From: Nannocystis sp.
Lineage (GTDB): Bacteria; Myxococcota_A; Polyangia; Nannocystales; Nannocystaceae
Length of the DNA: 64,000 nt
Assembly: GCF_016714285.1 (NCBI RefSeq)
Contig: NZ_JADJNN010000001.1
Location: 1 to 64,000 of the forward strand
Reading direction: 5' to 3'
Shown here: positions 28,739 to 40,100 of the stretch, piece by piece
Layout: each line of letters opens with the position of its first letter
Position numbering within the stretch: position 1 is the stretch's first letter
Notes under the pieces: model-generated
Told to the model about the DNA's origin: nothing
Database searches by the model: none
What the model saw: the letters and a program-made list of their open reading frames with translations, nothing else
Made by a program: the position numbers and the translations under genes

Positions 28739-30619
28739 TCACTCGGGCGTCCCGATCTTCTCCCAGTCCGCAGGCACGAGCACCGGTTGGCCCCCGGGCA
28801 GCGTCGCGTCGACCAATGTGGGGACCCAACGGCGAAGCCTGGGACGGAGGGCCTCGGCCTCGGCGAGTTCACGAAGATCGGGGCGACCCACAAAGAGATT
28901 TACCGGGCCGCCCGTCCCGATCGCGGACGCCCGATCGTCGGGGTCAATCGCCTCGAAGAACGCGTCGTCGCAGTGGAACCCGCCGCCGTCGACGACCGAG
29001 GGCGACGCCACCATGAGCGCCTCCAAGGGCCCGGCGAACGCCCGCAAGATCGACGTGGTGGCCCCGAAGCAGGTATCGAGGACCACCAGCTCCGGGCGGA
29101 AGCAGGCCGCTGCTGCGGCGATCCGTCGGGAGACCTGCCGAGCATGTGATCGGGATCCGCGTGACCGGCGACGATCACGGTCCGTGCCGGACGGACCTCC
29201 GCGCAGGCGAGCGACTCGATGTCGTGATACTCGCATCGTCCCGGCGGCAGTCGGGGCGGAGATCAGGGGTGGCCGCGCTGAACAGCACCGCCACGTCCGG
29301 GCGGCGGGCCGGGATCCGATCGTCGGCGCCGCTCGACGCGGTCCAGGTGAGGACGCCGCTCGGGGCGTCGGGGTCGCTCTCGGCGAGCACCTGGCCGTCC
29401 GGGGCCACGATCGCGGCCTGGCCCTCGAGCGAGGCGTAGACCCCCGGGAGCCCCGACTCGATCGCGCGCAGACGAAGGTGCGCGAGCACCTGCCAGCGCG
29501 GCTGCGCGAGGTGGGCCTGGTACCGATCACTGGCCATCACGGCCAGGAAGTCGCCGCCGGCGGCGAGACCCTCGCGAGCCAGGCGAGGGGTGAGGAGTTC
29601 GCCGCAGATCAGCGGGATCACGGCGCGCCCGGCGACCGGCAACACGGGCGCGGCTCGACCTTCCACGAATCGGTCGATCCCGAGGCCGAGGAACCGGCGC
29701 TCGAACACCGGGAAGAGGATCTGCTTCGCGCGAGCTCCGGTGATCGAGCCGTCGGGGGCCACCGCGACCGCCATGTTCTGGCTGCCGTAACGCGGTGGGG
29801 TCGTCACACCGATCAGGTGGGCCGCGGCGCCGCTCCCGAGTCTCGACCCGAAGCGGGCCCCGTCGACCGCCCCCTCGCTGATGACCGGCTGGGCGGCGAA
29901 GCTCGCCTCGGGCCAGACGACGAGCTCGAGATCGCCGTCGACCTCGTCCACCGCGGGGACCTCGAGCGGCGCACGAAGATGGACGACACCGACGCCCGCG
30001 AGCGCCGATGGGTCGCCTCGTGGCGGCGGTGGAACGATGGCGAGCGCGACGAGGACCAGCGCGGCCGGGCCGAACCATGCCCGGCGACGGTGCGCCAGCG
30101 CCTCGCCGGCACTCGCCGCCACGAACAGACAGGCGAGCGCCGTCGGCAGGCTGCCGAATCGCGCGACCGCACCCATGATTGGGGACACATCGACCTGCGT
30201 GAACAGCCACTCGGAGGAGATGCTGGTCCACGCGACCTGCACGTGGGCGCCGATCACCCACGCGACAGGTAGCCAGAATCGGACCCACCCGCGGGCATGG
30301 AACGCGACCACGCCAGCGGCGATGACGATGAGCATCGGCAGGGTCACGACTGCGAGGAAGCCGAACGCGACCTTGAGCTGGAGCGAGGACGCGTCGGCAC
30401 CATCGCCTCGGCCATCGAGAAGCTCCAGGCGAACCACAGCCCGCGGGTGAGGCCGACGCAGAGTGCGAGCCCGAGGAGCGCCCGGATCAGCGTCGTCGGC
30501 AGGGCGAGGCCGAATGCCATAAGCGCGAACCCGATCCAGGCGAGGGGCCACGCCGCGGGCGAGAGGCCGGCGCCGCCGAGGACCAGGCCGCCGACCACGA
30601 GTGCGATCAACGCCGGCAC
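28739..30619 (-). CDS. Lnt-like membrane nitrilase with C-terminal caspase-like domain (frameshifted)
   Basis: ATG 30619 begins a run of membrane helices ('ALIALVVGGLVLGGAG', 'LAWIGFALMAFGLAL', later 'FLAVVTLPMLIVIAAGVVAF') typical of apolipoprotein N-acyltransferases. The carbon-nitrogen hydrolase domain keeps the catalytic triad: Glu in 'VVWPEASF' (near 29910), Lys in 'RAKQILFPVFE' (near 29720), Cys in 'IPLICGELLTP' (near 29600). Beyond it, after indels near 29250 and 29140, the frame continues with 'TVIVAGHADPDHMLG' and 'LVVLDTCFGATTS', a His/Cys pair laid out as in caspase-fold peptidases, ending 'PVLVPADWEKIGTPE'. About 626 residues; another indel near 30410. Lnt normally ends after the nitrilase domain. 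Upstream partner is the exported Cys-rich protein at 30627. Confidence 0.72.
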
Positions 30620-30626
30620 GGGACCC

Positions 30627-31409
30627 TTAATTGCATACTTCCGCTGGGCATTTCCACCAGTCGTCGGTCTGCCTCATCTGATCGCAGGCGATGCAGTCAC
30701 AGGCGTCCTCGAACAGGGTGCACACGGCCGGCAACGGCGGTCCCTCCCAGTTCGGCCCGGACCCCATGCAGGCCTCGCTCGCGCAGGTCGGGGACGTGCG
30801 CGCCGCCAGGGACGGCCTTGTCGCATACCTGTGCGCCAGCAGCACGCTGTGCGACGACGCCCCGCTGTAGACGGGTGAGCGTTTCAACAGGGCGACCACG
30901 GCCTTGCCGTTCGCGGCCGGCACCCCATTCACGGCGTAGCTGTGGTCGGGATTCCGGACGATCGAGACGCTGCCACCGGCGCGCGCGAAGGTGACGCGAT
31001 GGACCCTGGGATCGTAGGTGAAGGTCATGGTCTCACCGCCGGCGTCGTGGTCGGTGATGACGGCTTTCTGCCGGCCGCCGCGGGCCACCGGCTCGTCCTC
31101 CACCACGCCGGAGAGGTTATGGATCCCGCGGCCTTTGACCGACACGACCGCCTTCTCGGATGCCCGGAGGTTGCCGTTCGCCAGCCGGGAGACGCGGCTG
31201 GGGGTCGTGCTGGTGGCCTGAATCTCCAGCCCGAGCTCGCTGACGCGCAGCTTGCGGGACGCGGCGGCCGGCGCCGACTCGGCGCGGTCCACGAGGACCC
31301 CGAGGGACAGCAGCGAGGCCAAGCCGATTGCGGGCAGGAGACGATGAGACCTCGGGATTTCAGGCCGAGGCGAACGAACAACTGCGGGAGCGGTGGATGA
31401 GTGGCTCAT
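30627..31409 (-). CDS. exported protein with Cys-rich tail
   Basis: 260 residues, intact. A basic N-terminus and hydrophobic segment ('LLPAIGLASLLSLGVLV') suggest export. The middle is beta-rich ('SVKGRGIHNLSGVVEDEPV', 'MTFTYDPRVHRVTFARAGG'). The last 50 residues carry eight Cys ('CASEACMGSG', 'CTLFEDACDCIACDQM', 'CPAEVCN'), probably disulfides. No family recognised. It ends 7 bases before the Lnt-like gene, so the two are likely co-expressed; a role as substrate or partner is inference. Confidence 0.65.
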   Translation of the reverse strand: MSHSSTAPAVVRSPRPEIPRSHRLLPAIGLASLLSLGVLVDRAESAPAAASRKLRVSELGLEIQATSTTPSRVSRLANGNLRASEKAVVSVKGRGIHNLSGVVEDEPVARGGRQKAVITDHDAGGETMTFTYDPRVHRVTFARAGGSVSIVRNPDHSYAVNGVPAANGKAVVALLKRSPVYSGASSHSVLLAHRYATRPSLAARTSPTCASEACMGSGPNWEGPPLPAVCTLFEDACDCIACDQMRQTDDWWKCPAEVCN

Positions 31410-31773
31410 GCTCTTGGTGCCGCGGCGCCGACGGATCCATCACCCCATCGCAGAAAAATCGCGGCGCGCTCACGCCCCGACGAGGGTCACGCCGGCGCCC
31501 GCACCAGCCGGCGGGCTGCTCGTCGCGGCGGGCCAGCTTGCTGTCCTTCAGGACAGCTCGCAGGTCGGCACGACGGCGATGGTACTGCCGTCGGGGGGCT
31601 CGTCGGGGCCACCCGCGATCACCGATCGAAGAGACTGGACTGCACCTCGATGCGGTCGGCGAAGTCCCCGAGTATGCTGTTGAGAAAATCGGCACAGCCG
31701 GGGAAAATGGACAACATAAGGCCGCACCCAGCGCGGGCCGATGCCACCCGCGTAACCGCCGAGTCCACAGGCC
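31410..31773. other. gap without a convincing gene
   Basis: 364 bases with open frames on both strands but no recognisable product. Composition begins to change here from very high GC to the lower-GC patch that extends to about 37.1 kb. Probably holds the promoters of the divergent 31409 and 31774 genes. Confidence 0.4.
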
Positions 31774-32876
31774 TTGACCTTTGCCCGAGTGCTTGGTCCA
31801 CTGGCAGGCATGGAGACGGCGCACATGGCTCGCCCCGCCCCGAAGGGGCTGCAGACGGTAGCGCGTCCTGCGAGCGCCACCGCGTGCAAAAATCCCGTCT
31901 GGTCGAGCCTGGCCCTGACGGGTGCAGTGCCCCCGCAACTCCGCGCATCCGACGAAACCGCCATTACCGATCCTGATCCGGGGAAGGACGCCGAGCACAA
32001 GGCTGCTGGCTCAATCGACAACACGGTGGTCAATGGGTGCGCCTTCCTTGCCCAGAAGTGCTGGAGTCCTGGTGAAGAGTTGACGTTGTCTCAGGCACAT
32101 GAAGCTTGTGGGAAGGCCGATAGTCACCCCCCCTGTACAGGCCTGACACCGAAGGCCGACGGTCCTCTGCGTGGCGCCCTCGCGTACAACCTCGCGGCCG
32201 TGGCTCGACAGATCTCCATTTCCGCATCGATTCTCCCCGAAAACGCGCCCGTAAATGCCCAAGTAAGGAGCTTTACAGACAATGACTATTGGAAGGATTA
32301 TCCAAACGCGTTGATTATCGTGCCAGGATTTACGCCGCTTCAGACTGCGGTCGCGGTGCAAATGCACCCTAACGAGAAGACCCGACTTGAAAGGGCCAAG
32401 AGAGACTGGGATCGTGGGCTGGCGCCGTTCATTTTCGTGAGTGGCGGTGCGGTTTACCCCAAGGGGACCCCGTGTTATGAAGGGGTTGAAATGAAGGCAG
32501 AACTCATCCAAATGGGAGTTCCTTCTGACCGAGTCATTGTTGACATCGCGGCACAGCACTCTACGTCCAACATACGTAATGCCGGTCGGTACATGCTGGA
32601 CCTGCTGCCGGCTAATCTGACAGCACTCATTGCTACAAGTGGAGCACAAGTATTCTACTTCAAACACCCCTGGATTTCCACTTTTCACCACCGATCAAAG
32701 AAGGAGTTGGGGAACCGGGTGGGGAAGCTCAGAGGGATACCGTTCACCAAGCACACACGTTACGTCCCCTCAGCCGGTGTCAAGGAGGCTGGCGAGGATC
32801 CCCTGGACTTTTTGAGGAATGCCTGCAGCAGTGGACGACGGCGGCGAGCTGTGTCTCACGGCATGTTGGCAGTTAG
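31774..32876 (+). CDS. DUF218 (YdcF/SanA-like) protein (frameshifted at 3' end)
   Basis: The core fits DUF218: 'NALIIVPGFTPL', 'ARDWDRGLAPFIFVSGGAV' (approximately), 'AELIQMGVPSDRVIVD' and 'QHSTSNIRNAGRYMLDLL', the last replacing the usual T-x-EN motif. Near 32815 a run of five T is one short; with a sixth the frame ends 'EECLQQWTTAASCVSRHVGS' at TAG 32876, clearly better than the uninterrupted reading. Start is uncertain: TTG 31774, ATG 31810 and ATG 31825 are all in frame. Function of the family is poorly defined, linked to envelope or small-molecule chemistry. Codon use is less GC-rich than in neighbours outside the patch. It converges on the toxin-like gene at 32964. Confidence 0.7.
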
Positions 32877-32963
32877 GGGGGCGACGTGGCGGGCTGCCAG
32901 GATGGAGCGGCCGCTTTCAGGCCGAGGTCGTCACGACGCGGCAGGCCGAACGGATACGTCGAG

Positions 32964-35556
32964 TCAGTCCTCCGGATCGGCCCACCAAGGCGAGCGTTTA
33001 GCATCGAATACTTCCGGAAATTGGCTGATGTACCGCCGCTTAATCGCCTCGAAGCCTTCTAAGTACTTGGCTTTTTGCGCGCTGAGACGTGCGAATCGAG
33101 GAGTGTCGAGGAGGCGTGTATAATCGGCGATGACGGCATCCACCACGCGCAGTGGAGTGTCAAATTCCAGTAGAGCAAGCCACCCCTTGCCATAAGTAAT
33201 ACCCGATTGATGGAGTTCCTCGTCTATCCAGATTGTCGGCGAGTTGCCGGGCTTGAATCCGAGTTCATGTGCAATCCAATCGATCTTGATGACTGATTGC
33301 GGGAGAATGTGTTCAGAATTGAGTCCTGCTTGAACCATGAAGCCGCTACTCACGGAATGGCTCCAACTCACCTTTGCCTCAAGCTCTGCGCGGAGTTTAA
33401 GGTCGATACTCGCAGGTCGCCGATGTACTTTGGACGCGACGGGGTGCTTGGAGCGTTTGGTGGAACCGCTTCTCTTGGGGACAGTCGCCGACGCACTCAA
33501 TGTGGTATTTTCGATGAGGGAAGGCGGGGTCGGCGCCTCTCCTCCCAAAGGCTTCCAAACAACGGGCAATTGGAGATCGTCGATTCCCGCGCGCGCGACG
33601 TGGCTCTCGCCATTCAGATGCAGATCCGTGTCCTCAGGATTGGCTTTCAGGAGGACCGCCGGGTCGGGCCCGGGGACCATCGATGGTTCCAGTCCATTGG
33701 ATAGCCTTACGAGTGGTCTAGACGGTATGGAACTGATTTCGGGCGCAGGATCAGCAATCGCCGTCGTCGTCGATGGGTTGGGTGCATAGCCGGTTGCTGG
33801 TGTGTAGTCGATGCGATCGGCAAGGTCGTCTAGAGCGGCGTCTAGCGTCTTGATGGCTTGGGGGTTCTCGAGTGCCGCCAATTGTGCCTCGAAGAGTTCG
33901 CGTTCATATTTCTCACGCCACAGTCTGTCCTGGCCGGCCTCGGTCTGCGATAGAATACGGCGGCGGAGCCCTCGACTTTGCCGAAGAAGGCGCGCTCGAC
34001 GTCGTTCATCCTCTCACGGGCACTTGCCGCAATTGGGACGATGCGATCACGGAATTGCTGAATCTTTACGAGCATCCTTGTGATCGCGTCGGGCACCATC
34101 GCGGCGGCGCGCTCGCGGACGGTGGCGATGCGCTTGCCGAGGGAGACACCCAACGGCTTCAGGGTGTCGTCCATCCCCTTCAGAAGGGCATCAATAAAGG
34201 CCTCCAGGCTGGTTGCCAGGTGTCGCGTTCGACGAGAAACCTACGGACACCGTCGAACAGGTCATCCACCCCATGCGCTGCGGGGAGGAGGCGAAGGAGC
34301 AGGTCGAGGGGGAACTTCTCCAAGCCATGGAGCACGACCTCGCAACCCCTTTCATGATGCTACCGATCTCGGGCACGAAACCGATGCCGGTCAGCACGAG
34401 GCTCACCCAGTGCTCCCACTCGCCGACACGAAACTGCCAGACGAGATGGTAGAGCGCGGCCACGAGATCCTCGATGTCGCCCGCCGTATCGAAGCCGGGA
34501 ATCAACGTGATGGCGGTCCGAATGACGATAGCGGCTAGGGTCGGATCCTCGCTAAAGTCGCCCGCAATGACATCGACCATCGTTTCGACCGCGTAGAAAT
34601 TCCGCTCGTATTCGATATCGCGGGTGATACCGTTGTAGATTCGAATCTCCTCAATCCCGCGGACGTCGGCCAGGATCCGTATGGTATTGTTCAGGAATAG
34701 CATTGCCTTGAAGAGCGCGTAATCTCGCTGCCTAACCTCTTCGAATAACGCGACGATGCCGCTCGAGTCGAGCTTCTCGGTGTCAATGAGCCAGTTGGAG
34801 AGGAGTTCGGCGTTGAGGTTCGCGGTCTGTGAATCGATGTTCGGCGCACCGGAACGGTGCACACGATCACGGAGAGCGTCGATGCGTCGCTCGAGAGTCG
34901 CCTCGGTGGCAAGCCGCTCGCGCTCGGGACGTTCAGCCTCGTACCGCTGCTGCCGCTCCGCACTCTCAATCGGGGAGAGGCGTTGGTCCTCCTCTTGGCC
35001 ATGCCGCACGTATTTGTGCTGTAGCAGGTCGGTCGATCGCCTCTCCGCGTCCTGACGTGTCATTTCCAGGAGCGCGACAGCCTCGGCCAAGTTTGTTTCG
35101 GGCCGCTGCTCGGCTAGAGCTTGAACGCGTCGTATCAGGGGCTGCATCTTGCTTGCGAATGCCTGCATCGAATCGACGAGCAAATAGATCGAGCGCGGAT
35201 CGGCGTGGCCGTTCAGGATACGCTGGATTCGTGCATTGTAGTCTTCGCGTTGTACATTAAGGTAGTAAACGTCGGCGTCGTAAATTCCGCGACGGACGAG
35301 GCCGATCGTCGGCGAGTAGTTCCAGGCGTGCGTAGACCTCTTTCTTGAGGATCTCGTCAAGGGCCTGGAGTTCACCTGCGAGTACCGGGTTCTTACGTTC
35401 CAGGGTAGCAAAGTCGACTTTGGGTGGAGTCGGTTGTTCATGCAGCGCGAGGGCGTTCCAGGAGGAGCCTGGCGTGGCGGCCTGGCGGCTCGTCTGAGCT
35501 GCAGGGCGACCCAGACTCGCCTGTCGGTCCGGAGCGGGAGCGGTTCTTGTCCCCAT
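32964..35556 (-). CDS. large toxin-like protein, candidate eCIS cargo (frameshifted)
   Basis: About 863 residues reconstructed from four or five frame segments (indels near 35310, 34345, 34200, 33955). Start ATG 35556, with a Pro/Ala-rich leader. A long charged helical region ('RRSTDLLQHKYVRHGQEED', 'RERLATEATLERRIDALRD') leads to a hydrophobic block at 34340-34540 ('VIRTAITLIPGFDTAGDIED', 'LVLTGIGFVPEIGSIMKG'), a type of region that precedes the toxic domain in polymorphic toxins. The C-terminal 150 residues contain 'LNSEHILPQSVIKIDWIAHE' and 'DEELHQSGITYGKGW', a His-rich pattern that could be an HNH-like metal site (weak). It directly follows the DUF4157 gene (47 bases) in the eCIS direction and has lower GC. 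Cargo role is inference from position and architecture. Confidence 0.62.
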
Positions 35557-35603
35557 GAGATCGCTTTCAGGTCGTCATGCCCCGGGGTCAAGGTGGAGGA
35601 CGC

Positions 35604-36956
35604 TCATCTGGCCGTCTCGTTGCTCGCGTTGCCAGATTTTACTTGATCTTGATGTTCAGTAAATAGTTCGAGCGGCAGAGTCGCATGGCCAATCATCCAG
35701 TAATCCGCAGCGCCGAAGGATTTTGCCTCCACTGCTGCGGCGTGAACGCAGTTGGTGGGACGTCCCGGTGGAGGGTCGTCTCCCACGCCCAAATTCGCGT
35801 GATTGAAATCGGCCGGATGAAAATCGTAGGGATCTATGAACCAGACATCAATTGTGCCTGTAGTGCGGTTGACCTTGAAGTCGACTCGATCGATTCCTCC
35901 GAATGCGTATTGAAAATCATCGTCTTGGTAGCTGTATTGTTGGAAAAATAGGTTTCCCTCGTCACCCTGAAACTCCATTGCAGCGGCGATCAAGCCTCTC
36001 ACATGCGCATTGCGGGTCAAGAGATCATCCAGGTTTTTATGCTCGAAGATGGGAATTCCTCTGCCCGAAACATAGTGCTGCAAGTGCTCTCTCGCCAACG
36101 GCTTATCGCGCATCTCATATTTAAATGCATAGTTTAGCACTTCCAAAGGTTTGGATACCGCGCAGACGCATTCAACGGCGCCCCGGCCGGGGCCTGGTAT
36201 GGAGTATGGACTCGTTCGGTCAAATGTCGGTTCGCGCCAGCACGCGGCTTTCGCGTGCTGTTGAACGGTCCCCCAGTTGTTTTGCGGAGGATGATTGTGC
36301 GGCGGGCGACCAGGTACGTACGGGCCTGGCGGCGCGGCCGGATTGGGAAAGCGTTGTATCACTGGCCGGTTGTTGTTCTGCTGAACCACGTGCGTCAATT
36401 CATGTGCGATGAGTCTCCTCCCCGCGGGGCTTCCCGTCTGGTACATACCCGCGCCGAATACATGTTCTTGCCCGCCGTGTACGCATGAGCTCCCAGAGCG
36501 TTCGTGCTCTCTGCAGCCCTGGCGTCCGAATGGACCCTCACCGCACTGAAGTCGTGGCCCATTCGTGCCTCCATGAACGCGCGTACCCCCGCGTCCAGTG
36601 GTGAGCCTGGGGAGTCCAACACCTCGCTCACGATTTTTGGGGCGGCGAAGCCTCCTCCCAGTATGTCCGTGGCTCGCTGAGTATCGCCCATTCTCATGTG
36701 TTCATGGGCCTGCGGCGGGCCGTTCGACATCACTGCGTCGGCCACGCGATCAGCCGCGCGTTCGTGCACGTCGTCCGTAGCACCGACTGGGAGTCCGCTT
36801 CTTGTCGGCGCTTCGCTGTACTACCTTCGGGGGGGTGTGCGGTGCGCTCTGCGCCAATTCATGCCACGAGTTACATGAACGCGCTCTCGGCGACGCTGAT
36901 TGTTCTGAGAACGTATCCTCGCTCCGAGTGGTGGAACAGTTTGCCTTCGCGCGCAT
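35604..36956 (-). CDS. DUF4157 (eCIS core domain) protein (frameshifted)
   Basis: About 450 residues. N-terminal leader ('HTPPKVVQRSADKKRTP'), then 'VHERAADRVADAVMS', then the DUF4157 domain: 'VSEVLDSPGSPLDAGVRAFM', 'GHDFSAVRVHSDARAAES', and after an indel near 36462 'GQEHVFGAGMYQTGSPAGRR' with the zinc-protease-like 'LIAHELTHVVQQ'. DUF4157 is the marker domain of extracellular contractile injection systems and often marks cargo or cargo-linked proteins. The C-terminal 250 residues ('DRVDFKVNRTTGTIDVWFID', 'AADYWMIGHATLPLELF') are not recognised and may be an effector domain. A second indel near 36790 separates the leader; the start at 36956 is tentative. Confidence 0.78.
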
Positions 36957-37149
36957 TCATTCTCACTTTCGCCGCGTGGGCGACGACGGGGCGGTCCGGA
37001 CATGGCCTGCTGGCCGTTGTTGCTTGCCTCCGCTTTCGTCGGGAGTCGGGATCAGTTCGGTCGATTGAGCTGCCACTGGGGTGGCGGTTGACTCAATCGT
37101 TGTCGCGCTGAGCATGCGGGTGATGATATGAGGCCGACCCACCGATCCG
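36957..37149. other. gap between eCIS operon and cargo genes
   Basis: 193 bases. A minus-strand open stretch from about 37115 ('MLSATTIESTATPVAAQSTE') may be the real N-terminus of the DUF4157 protein in another frame, or a leader. Base composition falls here from the high-GC eCIS region to the cargo patch. Confidence 0.35.
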
Positions 37150-40100
37150 TCAGTCCTGCGTGACGCGCGCGTAGGCATCCGCTGCCGCCTTGAGCTTCTG
37201 GGCGTAGTCGGCGGCCTTGCCGGAGCCGTTGTAGCCCGTGGCGAACTTGACGTAGTCCTTGGCCTTGAGGCCGGCCAGGCAGGTGGGGTTGCGCTTGATG
37301 AAGGAGAACATGCCGTCGAGCTGGGGGACGGATGGCCTGGTTCATCCGGTCGAACATTTCGTGGACGGAGGTGAAGCCGGCGTTCTTGAAATTAAAGCCC
37401 ATGACCTGGCCCGTGCCGTAGGATGCGGACAGGAGCGCGGGTTGGTCGGCGAGGCTTCGGGCGTGGGCGAGGATTTGCCACTCCTGGTCTTGGCTTTGGT
37501 GGCAGGCCTCCCAGGCGTGATCCTCGTCTGGACGCCACGTGTGGCCTTGCCAGCGCTTTGTTGCGTCGTACCGGAAATGCTCGCTGAAGGTTTCTTTGTT
37601 GGCCTTGCCCCACTGGTCGTAGAAGACGTGATTCTCGAAGCGGATGATGACGCGGCCGTCAGCGGCGAAGCCCTGGCCCTGGGACTCAACTTTGAGCACC
37701 GCAGCCAGGGACGCGGCGTCGGTCCCCGGAGGGTGTCGGCCATCTGCTCGAGATAGGCACCCTTCAGATTGTAGATCCCGGCCATTGGTTCTGGCGAGGC
37801 CGGTGAGCTTGTCGAGAGGGATGGGGTCCTCGGGCTGGAGCGCAGGGTCGAACCCTTGCCGCTGCCGAGGTTCGCTCGGTCGGTCCAGCCGAGCGATGCC
37901 TCCGGTGCCGGCCCGCTTGACCTTGACGTAGGTCTTCTTCTTGACGATCTGCTCCTCGAGGATCTCGACGAGGGTGCCCAGGGGAATGATCTTTCCGATC
38001 GACTTCAGCTCGGGTGGGGCGGTGAGGAGGGTGGCCGCGGAGCTGCGGATGGCGCTGGTGGTTGCCCTCGTGGGGGGCTGGCGACCGACCAGAATGATGA
38101 TGCCGTCGATGCCCTGTAGTGAATCGTTGGGTGGCGGTTGCGAGAGGACGTGGACCGGGAGGGCGGGGGCCCCGGGGGGGCGTGGCTCGAGGGTGTCGCT
38201 CACGTCGCGGGTCTGGGCGGTGATGCGGGACTCGCCGTCCTGGGAGCTTCGGGTGCTGTAGATCAGGGCCGCGGCGGGGACGAAGGCGGCGGGGATCTGT
38301 TGCCAGGCGGTCTTGAGTGGGGGGACGTCGTGCTCGAGCATATGGTCGGAGTCGACGCGGAAGCTCGCTGTGCCGATCTCCCGGAAGCGGGTCGAGGGCT
38401 GAAGTCTGCCGCTGGTGATGGCGCCAGGGAGGTTGAGGGGTGGCCGTGGCCGAGGGGCGAGGTCGTCGAGGACGGCGGCGTAGATCCGGTAGGTGCGGAC
38501 CGCGGGCGGCAGGGGCGGGGGTGCTGGGTGGGTTTGGGGGCGGGGTGATGCACTGTTTGGTGCGGCGGCGGTGGAACTGGACCCAGTCGCGGGTGGCGAC
38601 CAGCTCGGTGTGGGCGCGGGGCGGGGGGAACAGGAGGGCGAGAGCTTCGGGTTTGAATTTCTTGTCGTCGTGGGCTTGTGCGAGGGCGTCGACGACCGCG
38701 ATGGCGGTGGTGTGTTGCGGGCTGGTGGGTTCGAGGACGGCGGGTTCGTGGTCGAAGCGGGCGTGGACTTCGGTGACGAGCTGGCGCGGGCTCATAGGGG
38801 CGGTGGAGGTGGCGACGAGGGTGGCGGTGACCTGGTGGGGTGCGCCGGGGGACCACTGCAGCGTGAGCTCGACGGTGATGGTGGGGTCGCCGATCCGCTC
38901 GAGGGTGATCTCGGCGGCGAGGAGGCCGGACGGGGCGGGCTTCCAGGCCAGCTCGAGCGGCTGGATGACGGCGGGGGCATCGTTGACGGCGTAGGTGAGC
39001 TCGGCGCTGATGCGCGGGCCGGCGGTGAGGATGTGGAGGGTGCCGTCGATATCGAGGTCGAACAGGTGCGGGGCGCCGGGGGAGCGGGCGACGACCAGGC
39101 GGGCGTGCACGGGGATCCGGTCGCCGGGGGCGGCGTCTGCGGGGTGGGCGTCGATCGTCGCGGACAGGAAGCCGCGCAGGTGAGTGGGCGGGGGCGTGTG
39201 GGCAAGCGTGTGGCCGGGGGCGGCCATCTTCGGGTCGAGGCTGGCGACTTCGGGTGTGTTGTGGTCGGGGCTGTGTTCGTCGGCGGGGATGGTGTCGGGC
39301 TTGGTCGTGGGTTTGAGTTTGTGAACGGGGTCGGGGGTGAGCTGGCCGGCGAGGTGGAGGGCCGCGCCACCGCCAGGGAGGCGCTCGGTTCGGCCGGCGC
39401 CGTGGGCGGTCGCGGCGGTGTGGGTCTGCGGGAGCAAGATGGCGTGGGCGGGGCCCTTGGTGGGGTTTGGACGGGTGTCTTGGCGGGACTTGGCGGTGAA
39501 CTCGACACCGATGTGGCGGGTCGTGGGGACGAGCTGGCCGTCGGGGACGAGGATGTCGACCTCGGGTTTGGCTTTGGGGTCGTCGAGGCCGGCGAGCAGC
39601 GAGATGCGGTCCATGTGCTGGGCCTCCTCGAGCGCGTGGGCGACGAAGTCAGGGCGGACGATGCAGAAGCGGAGGTCGAGGCCGTCGCCGAGCCAGCGGC
39701 GGACTTGCAGCTCGACGTCGCGGCCGGGCTGGACGGGGAGGTAGCCGGCGGCGGGAAGCTCGACGATGCCGCCGTGGATGAGGATATGGTCGAGGGGTTC
39801 GAGGGCGTCGCGTTGGTTGTCAGCGGCGACGTCGAGTTGGAGGCGCTCGAGGCGGGCGAGGGCGTCCTGGAGGTCGGGTTGGTCGTCGGGTTGGCCGTGG
39901 ATGAGGCGTTCGCTGATGGCGGCGTAGCTGTTGAACAGCTTGCGGAGTTCGTCGGAGGTGCGGCGGAGGGTCGCGCGGGTGTGGGCGCACGGGTCGGCGG
40001 GGGTGCGTTTCGGGTCCTCGGCGAGGAGGTCGCGGAGGTGACACTGGAACTGCAGCACCTCGGCGAGGAAGCCGCTCCACGGGCGCATGGCCATGCGGGC

